A stretch of DNA of 64,000 nucleotides, from assembly GCA_026873275.1 (NCBI GenBank), contig JANTUC010000012.1, positions 1,198,001 to 1,262,000 on the forward strand, written 5' to 3'. Positions 1-10,445 of this stretch are shown here, piece by piece (the first letter of the stretch is position 1; each line of letters opens with the position of its first letter). Made by a program: the position numbers and the translations under genes. The DNA is from Pseudopithomyces maydicus. Lineage: Eukaryota; Ascomycota; Dothideomycetes; Pleosporales; Didymosphaeriaceae. The notes under the pieces were generated by a model. That model was not told the DNA's origin. It saw only the letters and a program-made list of their open reading frames with translations, and did not search any database.

Positions 1-352
1 ACACTCAACACCGCACCGACCCTTGCAACGGTCGCTAAGGAGTTCGGAATCGCTACCCTATCCGATGCACGGCGTAAATAGGTATGCTATTCAACTGAGC
101 CGGTTGTAGACTTCCATTATCTTTCGGCGATAACGGCAGATCGCCATGCACCGGCCATACGCTAGATTTAAAAGTACACATAGGGCGCGGCCCGATTCAA
201 TCTGTTTTCGTGGTGACTCAACGTCCATACAATTTTTAAGAAACCGTCATAGCGCACTTATATATGATCTTTGTAGACCTTGCTTTGTCTTCCTGATATA
301 TCGTTTTTCTTAATCTGTTGTTCTACCGTGAAATTGCCTTTTCGGAGCAGAG
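1..352. other. Intergenic, upstream of MFS transporter
   Basis: No gene is seen here. The stretch presumably holds the promoter and 5' leader of the transporter that starts at 353. The short TATATATGAT stretch near 259-268 is TA-rich but I cannot call it a TATA box with confidence. Confidence 0.4.
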
Positions 353-1777
353 ATGAATTCCGACGTAGAGAAAGCTGAGGTGCCAACCTCAACACCAGAA
401 CCAGACAACACATTCTTACCTATACAAGGGCAGGGTGCTCCGTTAAGCAGAACGAAGTCGGCAGCTTCCAATGCTCTGGCCAGAGTGTCGTCGCGTATGA
501 CCACTCGCTCGATCACGAATCCCGGACCCCCTCCAGATGGAGGCTTACAAGCATGGACACAGGTCTTCTGCGCCTGGCTCGCCGTCACGAACACGTGGGG
601 ATTTGTGAATTCCTTCGGCGCTTTCCAGACATACTATGCCGCCATATTGCCTGAGACGAATTCTACCATATCTTGGATCGGATCCACACAAGCCTGTTTA
701 CTCTTCGTTGTCGGTATCTTCAGTGGTCGCGCTTTCGACGCTGGGTGGTTTCGCCCGACAGTTTTACTCGGGATAGCCATCCAATTCATTGGAATATTCA
801 CCATGAGCGCAGCGAAGAATTACTGGCAGCTTCTGCTGACCCAAGGTATCTGTACGGGAATCGGCGGTGGCATCTTCTTCATGCCTGTGATGGGTTTGGT
901 GGCGACTTACTTTGCCAAACGCCGTGGTCTCGCCGTCGGACTGGTGACGGTGGGCAACTCGGTCGGTGGAATGATATACCCGACCGTGGTCCGGCAGTTG
1001 CTGCCAAAAGTGGGATTTGGCTGGACAGTGAGGGTGCTTGGGTTCATCAATGTGGTGTGCTTGACAGTGGTGATTGCATTCTGCAAGCCGCGTCTGCCTC
1101 CGAGGAAGAGCGGTCCGTTGTGGGATCCTGATTCCTTCAAGGATGTTCCGTACATCTTGTTCGTGCTGGGGATTTGTTTTTTGATGCCAGCAGTGTATTT
1201 CGTGTTCTACTACGTAAGTATCTTCTGCCGAGTGTGAAACTGAAGGTGGATTGAGCTAACACTGCAACAGGTTGCCTCCTTCGCTCGCGACGAACTCGGC
1301 ATGCCCTACACCGAATCTCTTAACCTCGTCATCATTCTGAACGGTGTCGGACTCCCATTCCGGATACTACCCGGCTACATTGGCGACCGATTCATAGGGC
1401 CTCTCAATACGTTCTCCATTTGTACCTTCCTTGCAACCATCATCCTCTTCTGTTGGCTGGGGGTTTCGTCTATACCCACCTACTACATCTTTATCGCGTT
1501 TTACGGAATGTTTGCTGCGGCATTTCAGTCTCTATTCACAACAGCAATTATGGCGTTATCGAATGACTTGTCGAAGACTGGGACTAGAATGGGTATGGCT
1601 ATGACCGTCATTGGCTTTAGTGCCTTGATTGGGGGTCCTCTGAGTGGAGCTATTTTGAAAGCGAGCGATTATACGGCAACAGTCTGTTGGGCTGGTGTGA
1701 GTAGTCTGGTAGGGTGGGGTTTATGTACAAGTGCAAGGATTTGGAAGTATGGCTGGGTGATTAGAAAGAAGTGCTAA
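353..1777 (+). CDS. MFS transporter, monocarboxylate (MCT) family
   Basis: This is a plasma-membrane-type major facilitator of the fungal monocarboxylate/MCH family, about 455 aa. Exon 1 is 353-1213 and exon 2 is 1271-1777; the 57-nt intron has a GTAAGT donor and an AACAG acceptor and keeps phase 0. After a Ser/Thr-rich cytosolic N-terminus (about 60 residues) comes PPPDGGLQAW, the DGG-x-x-x-W signature that opens the first helix of this family. A series of hydrophobic helices follows, with the charged loop AKRRGLAVG between them, as expected for the usual 12-helix fold. The substrate cannot be told from sequence: family members carry monocarboxylates, riboflavin or unknown compounds. It ends convergently with the pseudokinase gene, and no biosynthetic genes sit next to it. 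Confidence 0.88.
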
Positions 1778-2162
1778 AGCGATAGAAGGATGGATTAGAG
1801 GAAACTAATATATACATAGACCGTTTGAACGCTACACGTCTTTTGGATCGACTTCAATTCGCGATCTCGGCCTTTTCAATAGTATGATAGTCACCCTTAC
1901 TCTTTCATCAGGTAAGTCGGCTACTGGCTATTGTAACAATCTACAGAGCTCATTATGTAGTACTGGTATGTCGGATTATATCGAGTTCTATCATTACAAG
2001 AATGGTGGCGGTCGTAGTGCCAAATCAAGCAACAGTGGTATAGTGCTGGACATTTCTCACGCCTGGGATTCGAAAAGAAGTAAACACAATGCTAAAACTC
2101 TTTATGATTCGACTTGTACTTTCGACAAGTACGGTAACTGAGTCTTCTGAACAGTAAAGCAG
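1778..2162. other. Intergenic between convergent genes
   Basis: This is the shared 3' region of the transporter (plus) and the pseudokinase (minus). An open frame of 85 codons at 1884-2141 on the plus strand has an ATG, but no domain, signal peptide or recognisable composition, so I do not call it a gene. Confidence 0.4.
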
Positions 2163-3324
2163 CTAACTTCTTAGCCTAAGCAAGTACTTCCGAGATTTCT
2201 CTCCCGTCCACACTATCTCAAACGCTTCCTCCCATGGTTTGCCAACATCGATTTCGTCTTGCCCGATCACTTTCAGACCAACCCGTGCAGCACACTTTCT
2301 TACGTCTTCTGCGACTTCCTCTGCGTTATCGTACTCGCTGCTCCAAGCCTTCCACAAGATTGGCCCCAAAGGATCATGGTCCAGATCCACAAGCATCTTC
2401 CGCCTCAGCGCTTGGTTTTCTGCCTTCCACGCGTCAAATGTCTGATGGCGTTCATAAAACGGAGCCGGAGTCTTGACACACTCAAAAGATCCTGGCGTCA
2501 ACAATTCAAACACCCATATGGCCCAGTAATATAAATCTTCCCGTGGAGTACTCCCGAAGTATTCATCGTCGTAATTCCAGTCGTAGTCTCCTACCCAACA
2601 GCCTTGGTCGTGTTCTTCAAACTCAGGAGGCTGTTTGCCGTCTATGAGCGAGTTCACGAAGCCTGTGAGGGCGATGGAGAAATCCGATCGTAACCATACA
2701 TTTTTGTAGCCGAAACCCTTGGTCAATATCCCGTGGGAATGGAGAAAAGACACCGCTGACAAGGCTTGTAGAGCCCAACGGTAGTATAGTGCCCGTATCA
2801 TTGGATCGATGTGTTCGGGGAGCCTAATTTGTTGAAGGGGTCCAGGAGATAACTTCTCCAGGACCAGGTGTCCGCCCTCGAGCTGACCAGCATACCTGGA
2901 CCCATTATTAAAATCCGTAGACTGACCCTGCTATTTAACGACCTGATACTACTTACCGAACAATCCGGGGGCTGTTGTCTCCATTCAGGTGCTCATAGAC
3001 CATTCCGAGCTTTATAGCAGCCCAATTTCTTTTCTCCTGAAAATCATCCTCCTCCTTGCCAGACCAACCTCCCTCGGGATCTATGAGAACGATTACACTC
3101 TTCCCATCTTTGTGTAGCCAACAAGACGCCTTTTCGTAGAAATCGGTGTAAAATGTGGATCGATAGTCAAAGCCTGGGGGTATGAGTGCCATTTCCGGTG
3201 GGTAGGGAGTTGATCTATCAGGTGTACGAGGAGGTGGCTCTGGAGGGCCGCGCCAAATAAGAAAAACAAGGATCGCGAGTAGACTGCATATTGCGTAGAC
3301 GATGAGCGATAACCAGAATTCCAT
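2163..3324 (-). CDS. Membrane-anchored protein kinase-like protein, probable pseudokinase
   Basis: The gene has two exons, 3324-2957 and 2895-2163, and encodes 366 aa. The 61-nt intron (GTAAGT...CCAG, phase 2) joins PRIVR to YAGQLEGG, which restores a typical kinase N-lobe to C-lobe connection. An N-terminal hydrophobic helix (about residues 4-22, VYAICSLLAILVFLIW) is followed by a Pro-rich linker, so the kinase fold should be anchored in a membrane. The fold is recognisable from LVLEKL (hinge side) and LQALSAVSFLHSHGI, the helix leading into the catalytic loop. The loop itself, however, reads HSHGILTKGFGYKNVWL, without the HRD/HGD aspartate, and the DFG position reads LTGF. Loss of both catalytic aspartates points to a pseudokinase. 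Fungal genomes carry many such degenerate kinase-like genes; the role is unknown. Confidence 0.8.
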
Positions 3325-4150
3325 TGTGTGATGTCAACACGTCAGTACGGAATTAATCAACGTAGCCCTGCCTCGTGTCATTCGATGTCTTACTAACGGT
3401 GCTCTTAGCTTACTAGGAATAGATCGAGCGAAGGATCGTTCACTGGGAACTCTTAGATACCCCAGTCTATCCAATCCCGAGAAAAGATATATACATAAAT
3501 GCCGACAGATATCTTTCTTTCCGTGCAAACACTACCAAACGTATTGTCCTCTGGCAACGCCTTGAAACGAAATCAATGCATCACGAAGAACACATCGTAT
3601 TAGTAAAGTAATCAGTAGGCCAACACTTCAACGGGACATGGCTTGTCTTTTATCGGTTTTCCAAAAGATGGCTAACCGAACCTAGCTCACGAATCCAGGC
3701 ATCATTACTCGCGCGCAAGGCAGCAGCGTGTAAGGATGCGTATAGGGCAGACTTTCATAGCTACTAGTTTATCTGTATCACACCCCCATGATTTGAGTAG
3801 CGGTACTTATATGAAAGTCTCAGATTGACTTGATTAAGTCCGCTGGTGGTAGTATAGCTTTTCCTTCGGTTTCTACAGCGGTACACCCATCGCCTCAATG
3901 TTGACACGAGTAGCTAGTTTCGGGGCGTTTCTTTATTCGTGTTTTTATTCGATTGTTTATCTGATGGAGGGGGAAAGAGCATTCAGTACACATGAGGTCT
4001 TCAAGACACTCGCTGCTCGACATAGTATCACTTGTTCACTTTTTCTTTCAGAAAGAAAAGACAAATATCTGCAGATCCCAGATGGCCCAGTCAAGCCCCT
4101 AGAATTGTAGCATCAATCCATCCATTCCCCACCATTACCCGCTCTACTTT
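3325..4150. other. Intergenic
   Basis: The stretch lies between the start of the pseudokinase gene and the end of the dolichol kinase gene, both on the minus strand. It contains only short frames without recognisable content. The C-rich part after 4110 is the trailer of dolichol kinase. Confidence 0.4.
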
Positions 4151-6995
4151 TCAAAGCCCCACCCCCCTCACCAGCACCCACAACACCACCGGTACAATCA
4201 CATTATCATTCCCCCCGTCAGCACCGCCTCCTCTAAGCTCGCCCCCACCGCACAAATCCCCGCCTTCCCCACGACCACGACCCCCTCCACAATCCACTCT
4301 CCCACCCCTCTATTCCAAACTTCCTCTCCACCCCACCCCACCGCAAGCCACACTTTCCCAAACACCAATCCGACAGTGACAGCGACCGCAAATGCAAGCG
4401 AACCCTCGAGCGACTTGCCCCCAGCCCACGGCCACTTCCGCCACCCGTACCGCCGCCCGATGAGCGACGCAGCGGCGTCTCCCATGCCGACGCACACCAC
4501 GCCCGCGACCATGCTCACATCGCGGGATGCAACGTCCCAGCCCACCCACGGCTCGTCACCCGTCCGCTCAACGCCCGCGAGCGAAAGCCACACGGGAATC
4601 GCGCAGCCAATCAGCAAAAAGATATGGCTGACGATAACGGGGCCCCTGAGATCCCGCCCATCCACGTACGGCGTCAGGAACGTCGCTATGGGCGCGGACA
4701 AGGGGGAAGCTGACTCGCGCGAATGAGGTCGAGGAGGAGGAATATAGCGAGGACGAGAGCGAGGGCCAGGCTGACGAAGCAGGGGTCTATGAAGATGGTG
4801 GGGAGCAGCATTGCGACCATCATGCCGTGGAAGACTTTGCGGCGGGTGTCTACCTCGACGACGGAGGAGAGGCGGAGGACGACGGTGAGGCCGAGGGCGA
4901 TGATGGCGGCGCAGTAGGCGGAGAGGAGGAGGCGGGTGTTTGCTGGGCCGAGGGTGGTGGAGCGGAGGTGTTGGATGGTGGTGAGGTGGGAGGTTGGGGG
5001 GAGGTCGGAAGGGTCGAAGAGGGGGGAAGGGGGATCCACCAGTTGAGGTCCCAGGTGAAGATTTGGAAGCGGAAGCGTTGGGTGTTTCCGAGGAGGTAGC
5101 CGAGTGCCCAACCGAAGGGTTCGTGGTCGTGTAAGGAGTACTTGCTGATGACGTACCGGATGGGACCGAGGATGAGCGCGGCCACGATGAAGTAGAAGTA
5201 TGCGGCGTAAAGCCATTTCCGGTAAAGGGCCTGTGTTGGGGTAAGGCTTAGAAAGTGCTGTGCGATGGACTTTGTGCGTTTGCGTTGTCGTAGCCCGTTC
5301 GATATGGGATTTTGTACGGGAAGACTAGGAACGGTGTTGCGCCTCTTTGGTATGAATGTCGACGTAGACGGCTCTCGAGCATATTTTCGTTCGATGGCGG
5401 ATTGGGGTTCGTTTCCATTTGATATTGGGTTTGTGCTTCTCAATGCATTCATAACATCCAGCTTCAAGCTCTTCGTCTTCATCAGTGGGTTTGATAGCGA
5501 AAAATCATCCTCATCAGCATCGCTGTCAGATGCTGCCCGAGTGGCACTGCGCGACCTTAAGCTGTCCTGAAGAACTTGTAGAAATGACTGCTGGGCCCTG
5601 ATGACCCGTCCAGCCCGTCGAAACCTCAACTTTGGAATGCGTGCCAGCGCCACTCCCCACTTGAGGACTTTGCCACAAAGAACGAAGAGGCTGATCCCTC
5701 CAAGCCAAAGCAACGTTCTTAGTATGCCAGCTTGAGGAGATTCGGTGAATAAAAGGAGATTTATCAATCCGATAGAGAGAAGATGCAGTTCTGCAGGAAG
5801 CAGACTGGTCGTTGTGAGGTAGTATAAAGGTGGAAGCAGTGCCTGGTGTAGTGGAAAGAGGCAAGCCACCAGCTCCGGATGTAGTCCCTGTTCGGGAGGG
5901 GGTAGTTTCAGCTTATAAGGCATGGGTGCGAGTATTTTGGAGGGAATCTCCGTGTTTTCGGAGGCAATTAATGGGAGTATCGAAATGAACCAATGCACGC
6001 TCGAATAGCCCGCGGAGGAGGTTCCATAGGGTATCAATTGGGGAGGTAATGCTGCTAATCCAAGGATGATATTTGGCAACAGTGCCCTAGGTAGAGCCGA
6101 AAATAGGGAAATAGATATTAAAACCGGTAGAATAGCGGGGTATAGTATGGGCGCAGGGTCAAAAGCGGCGGGTATGCGTATACGCTGTCTGAAACGAAGG
6201 TTCGAACGAGGCTGTTTGCGCCATGAGAAGTACTGGAGTCGGAATGGGTATAAGCTTAGTACGCCGGCCAGAACGAGGACATAAACAAGCAGGTCTACTG
6301 TTGGCTACCTTAGCTTTGTTGTGAACGTTGTATAACGTGCACCTACCTCTATGCCACTGCAACAGCTGCTCCCAGCAATTGCACCCACTGACAGCCAATA
6401 CACCAATGACTCCAAGCAATGCTGTCTCCGTCGTCCTCCTCACGACCTCATTGCGACGCCTCTTCAAGTACTTTTGCCGCGCTGCCTTCGCCTCGTCATC
6501 GGTCGGCGAAGCGCCCCCATTCCGCGACCCTTCCTTCCTGCGCTGAAAATATTGCCCTGAGAGTTTGCGTCCTTCTTCATCCACTTGCGACGGAGTGAGT
6601 AAGGGAGTCGCATCGCCGTCCAATCCGAGCCCCCGCGTGTCGCGCAGTCCTTTGCGCGGCCGCAAGGGTGGTGCCGGCAGCGCTTTTACAAAACTGTAGC
6701 CCTCGTCGTCTGCTTCTGTGCCGCTCTCGCTCGGCGATTGTGATGTTTTCCTCCGCTTCCGGTCATCTTCGTCCGATGGGGGGTTGTGCGGGGGGTGCAG
6801 ACTTGTATGTGACGGGCTGTAACTCGAAGACTCGGAGGAAGTGTGGGTGGTGCGCAGGTCGTGCTGGCGGCGATGGTAAGGGTGCGGCGAGCGGCGGAAA
6901 AGCTCGAGAGATTCTATTTCGGAGGGTGCAGGCATTCCCAGTTGCGAATCGTGAGGCTCGAGTTGCGTCTCAGGCATCTCTGAAGCTTGCGCCAT
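4151..6995 (-). CDS. SEC59: Dolichol kinase, with three apparent 1-nt frameshifts
   Basis: This ER membrane enzyme phosphorylates dolichol with CTP, giving the lipid carrier for N-glycosylation, O-mannosylation and GPI anchors. Exon 1 is 6995-6347 and exon 2 starts at 6297 (49-nt intron, phase 1). The start is the ATG at 6995 in the context CCACCATGG; the open frame upstream of it has no ATG. The first 200 residues are Ser/Pro-rich and disordered, then multiple membrane helices follow. The C-terminal catalytic region is clear: DTRRKVFHGMM, RGPVIVSHIFLL, VGMGDAAASLIGRRYG (the CTP-binding GD motif), GGKSLEG and a final NDN-x-IVP. The frame breaks three times, at G6 5021-5026 (or G5 5029-5033), G5 4702-4706 and C6 4211-4216 (plus strand). 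One extra base at each site gives a continuous protein of about 932 aa ending at TGA 4151. The enzyme is essential in yeast, so assembly error is likelier than pseudogenisation. Confidence 0.85.
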
Positions 6996-7472
6996 GGTGG
7001 GCAGACGTGGTACGCCCGCGGGGTTGCGATCCAGGTTTATAATGTCAAGCAATTGTGGATGGCGAGGTCAGGCCACATATTAGCCAGGCTGCCACATGTC
7101 CCAAAAACGAAGTGAAGAGAAAAACATGGGTTGTGCGTGTTCTATGGAGATTCTCACATGTTCGGGCATACGCGGGCACTTGAGCGGCTGACGTTGCGTG
7201 TTGAGCGGCTTGCAGGGTTCCGCCTGCAACCCCCAAGAATGCCAAGATGGCCGCAAAAAGACATGGTGCACTCAGACGAACAAACCGGTTGTCGGAACGC
7301 TTGCAGATGATGTAGATTCTATATACAATCATGAGAAGGTTACGTGTGCTATGGTACATGCATCCCCAGGGATGTCTTTTTTCGTTGACGCAACAACAAC
7401 CGGGTATATACTACCACAAGGCTCCAATTCAATGCCAATCCAATGCTGTCACCAGCCCTCGTTGGTGGTGCT
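6996..7472. other. Intergenic, promoter of dolichol kinase
   Basis: The stretch lies between the aminopeptidase stop (7473) and the dolichol kinase start (6995), both minus-strand genes. It should hold the aminopeptidase 3' UTR and the dolichol kinase promoter. No further gene is seen. Confidence 0.4.
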
Positions 7473-10445
7473 TTACAAGTACTTGTTCTCCTTCAGCCAA
7501 GCCTTGACATCCTCAGAATCCCGCTCGATCCAGGCGGCCTTTGCGCTGATCGCATCGATGCTCTGAGCAAGCGCCTTATCGAAACCTTTGGTGCTCTTGT
7601 CTGCGAAGAATGCCTCAATGTCCTTGATGTGCTCCTTGCGTGTGAAGCTCGACGTGGTGATCGAGACGACAGAGCTGAGCATGCTCAGGCTAGGAGGCAG
7701 CCTCTTTTCCAGTTCCTGCCAGTTGTCTTTGACCCAGGTCCACAGGGCCTTGATACCTTCTGGGTGAGTGCGCAGGGAAGAAAGCGGCAAGTAAATATCC
7801 TGAGCCTTGACATCGTCGCTGAGAGACAGGTCAAGAGTACGCTGGATGAGTTCGGGCGACTTGGCACGTCCAAGAGAGCGCATGGCTGTGTTGCGCTCGT
7901 CACTGGTTGCAGCATGGATGGCCTCGTGCTTAACGACGTCATATTCTGCCGCGCCTCCGTTGCTGAGAACGATGGCATACACGCTTCCACGGAGGTTGGG
8001 GTGGATAGCTGAACGATCTCCGTTCTTGAACTTCTCGAACATGTCGAAGGAAGCCTTGACAATGGTCTCGTCTTTAGCAACACCAGCAGTGCCGAACATC
8101 ATCGCCTTGAACTGTTGCTCGAGATGGCCGTCCTTCTCGGTGAAGGTCCAGCCCAACTCGTGAGCCTTGTCACTGGTCAGCTTGAGCTGGAAGGTCTTGA
8201 GAGCATCCTTGACAGCTTGATCCTCAAACTGCCAGGCTGAGCGGAGTACACTGATGCGGCTGCTGATTTCTTGCCACACAACGAACTCGGACTCGTCCTT
8301 GAAGCTGTCAAGGAGCGAGAGAATGCCGGAAGTCTTCTGGTAACCTGAAGTAGCCAGCGCGCCAGCATCGGCAATCATACCAGCACGGTCTTCGACAGTA
8401 AGAAGACCATCCTTGGCGGCCAATCCTAGTTTCCGGAGACGTTCAGGGGTGTATGAGGTACGGTACAATCCAGTGTGGTCGGCATTGAGCTTGAAGAAGT
8501 CAAGGTCCTTGAGCTTGAAGTCCGCCTCACGAGTGTTCAGAGCAAGCTCGTGGTCCACGCCTTCCTTGGTGCGGAGACCCAAGAAGATGGGGTAGAGGGT
8601 CTGGTCCTCCTCTGGCTTCACATCGGCAGTGCGCAAGAAACGATTCTGCTTCAGGTGGATCGAGTCGTCCTTTTCGGTGACAGTAACGACGGGGAAGCCG
8701 ACGTGCTTGGTCCAGATGTCCATGACCTTCTCGACATCCTTGCCGCTAGCGTCGCTCAGTGCTGCCCAGAGGTCTCCGGTCTGAGTGTTGCCGTAGGCGT
8801 GCTTCTTCAGGTATCTGCGGATACCCTCCATGAAAACATCCTCGCCCAAGTACTTGGAGATCATGCGGATGACACAGGATCCCTTGGAATACGAAATGGC
8901 ATCAAAGATCTGGTTGATCTCGTCGGCGCGCTTGACAGGGACTTCTATTGGGTGGCTGCTGCGCAACGAATCGAGAGAGAGGGCTGACGCGAGATTATCG
9001 GTGACATACCCCTCCCAGACCTTCCAGTCGGGATAGAAAACGTTGCACGAGTACCAAGACATCCATGTCGCAAAACCCTCGTTAAGCCACAGGCCGTCCC
9101 AGAAGTCCATGGTGACTAAATTGCCGAACCACTGATGTGCGAGTTCGTGTTGCACAGTTTCAGCTACCCGCTGCTTGAGGCTGGCACCGCTGTTCTTTTC
9201 GTCGATGAGCAGATCGACGACACGGTATGTGACCAAGCCCCAGTTCTCCATGGCTCCTGCGCTAAAGTCGGGGATGGCAACCATGTCCATCTTGGGCAGA
9301 GGGAACGGGCTGGCAAAGGTCTTCTCGTAGAAATCGAGCGTCTTGGCGGCGAGCTCGAGGGAGAAGCGGCCGTGCTCGATGTCGCGGTCCTTGGGCGCAT
9401 AGACGCGCACAGGCACGCGGAAGTTGTTTGTCTCGATGTAGTTGAGCTCGCCGACGATGAAGGCGAGGAGGTAGGTGGACATGAGCGGGGTCTTGTTGAA
9501 GGTGACTGCCTTGCGCTTCTCGCCGCTGACTATCTGGGAGTCGACCTGCTTCTCCGACGCAACGTCCATGTTGCTCAGGCAGGTCATCTTGTCCTCGGCC
9601 ACAAGGGTCACGGTGAAGGTGGACTTGAGGGCGGGCTCGTCGAAGCAGGGGAATGCGCGGCGGGCATCGGTGGGCTCCATCTGGGTGGTGGCCAGCCACG
9701 TCTTGGAGCCGTCCTCGGCCTTGAAGGACGAGCGGTAGAAGCCGGCCATGTTGTCGTTCAGGGTGCCCGTGAAGGTCAGGGTGAGGGAGGCCTTGGAGCC
9801 GCTCTTGATGGTGTCGGCAAAGGCCACCACGGTGGTCTGGGCATCGTCGTCGTGGGTGAGCTTGGGCGATGCAGCGACGACCTGGTCGCCGGCGGTGACT
9901 TTGGCGGAGTGGATCTTGAGGTCGATGGTGTTGAGGGTGATGTCGGTGGAGTCGTCGACGACGTCGAGGTCGATGGTGACGGAGCCCTCGTAGGTGGCCT
10001 TTTCGAAGTCGGGCTCGAGGGTCAGGTCGTAGTGGAGGGGCTTCACGTTGGTGGGCAGCACCTCGCGGGCGTGTTGGACGGCCATGGCGGAGGCCTCGTT
10101 CTCTGCGCCGAATTGCTTGCACATGTTGCGGCGGTGGGAGCAGTGGCGGACCTGTCGGAGTGGTAGTGAGGTGTTTGGGCGGAGTGCGAGGGGCCGGGTC
10201 GGGGTGGGCTCTGCTGGAATCGGGCGAGGTGAGCCAGGTATGGCGGGGTATAACAACACGGTGGAGCTCGCGGGGCGCGCGACACTCTGGAAGGAGCGTC
10301 CTAGCGGAACGCGACCGCTTCTGGCGGTGATGGAGCTGGCACTGGCACGACAAACGCCTGCACCCGCCGCGCCCCATGCCCGCGGCTGCCGCAGGGCTTG
10401 CTGCGACGCTCTCTGCAGGGCGCCATGCTGTCTGAGGAAACCCAT
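7473..10445 (-). CDS. APE2: M1-family zinc aminopeptidase, Ape2/Aap1 type
   Basis: This is a single-exon gene for 990 aa. It releases N-terminal amino acids from peptides in the cytosol or mitochondria. The first 105 or so residues are rich in Arg, Ala and Ser with few acidic residues and look like a mitochondrial presequence; family homology begins around REVLPTNVKPLHYDL. An internal ATG (MCKQ, about residue 107) could give a shorter cytosolic form, as in dual-localised relatives. The exopeptidase motif GAMENWG is at 397-403. The zinc site is HELAHQWFG (H433, E434, H437), with the third ligand in NEGFATW about 19 residues on. The C-terminal ERAP1-like helical domain fills residues 640-960. 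The sequence is unbroken and all key residues are present. A long open frame on the opposite strand (9135-10166) is a codon-bias shadow. Confidence 0.95.
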   Translation of the reverse strand: MGFLRQHGALQRASQQALRQPRAWGAAGAGVCRASASSITARSGRVPLGRSFQSVARPASSTVLLYPAIPGSPRPIPAEPTPTRPLALRPNTSLPLRQVRHCSHRRNMCKQFGAENEASAMAVQHAREVLPTNVKPLHYDLTLEPDFEKATYEGSVTIDLDVVDDSTDITLNTIDLKIHSAKVTAGDQVVAASPKLTHDDDAQTTVVAFADTIKSGSKASLTLTFTGTLNDNMAGFYRSSFKAEDGSKTWLATTQMEPTDARRAFPCFDEPALKSTFTVTLVAEDKMTCLSNMDVASEKQVDSQIVSGEKRKAVTFNKTPLMSTYLLAFIVGELNYIETNNFRVPVRVYAPKDRDIEHGRFSLELAAKTLDFYEKTFASPFPLPKMDMVAIPDFSAGAMENWGLVTYRVVDLLIDEKNSGASLKQRVAETVQHELAHQWFGNLVTMDFWDGLWLNEGFATWMSWYSCNVFYPDWKVWEGYVTDNLASALSLDSLRSSHPIEVPVKRADEINQIFDAISYSKGSCVIRMISKYLGEDVFMEGIRRYLKKHAYGNTQTGDLWAALSDASGKDVEKVMDIWTKHVGFPVVTVTEKDDSIHLKQNRFLRTADVKPEEDQTLYPIFLGLRTKEGVDHELALNTREADFKLKDLDFFKLNADHTGLYRTSYTPERLRKLGLAAKDGLLTVEDRAGMIADAGALATSGYQKTSGILSLLDSFKDESEFVVWQEISSRISVLRSAWQFEDQAVKDALKTFQLKLTSDKAHELGWTFTEKDGHLEQQFKAMMFGTAGVAKDETIVKASFDMFEKFKNGDRSAIHPNLRGSVYAIVLSNGGAAEYDVVKHEAIHAATSDERNTAMRSLGRAKSPELIQRTLDLSLSDDVKAQDIYLPLSSLRTHPEGIKALWTWVKDNWQELEKRLPPSLSMLSSVVSITTSSFTRKEHIKDIEAFFADKSTKGFDKALAQSIDAISAKAAWIERDSEDVKAWLKENKYL

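Noticed and set aside
1884..2141. 85-codon ORF with ATG
   Set aside because: No signal peptide, domain or familiar pattern; it lies in the 3' region of two convergent genes.
4930..5055. An intron as explanation of the first dolichol kinase frame break
   Set aside because: The only donor-like GT (GTGGAT) and the only downstream AG (CCCAG) give the wrong phase and would delete sequence that is open in the second frame.
9135..10166. 343-codon open frame on the plus strand opposite the aminopeptidase
   Set aside because: It lies fully antisense to a conserved coding exon and has the Gly/Val/Leu/Glu composition that GC-rich codon bias creates on the other strand.
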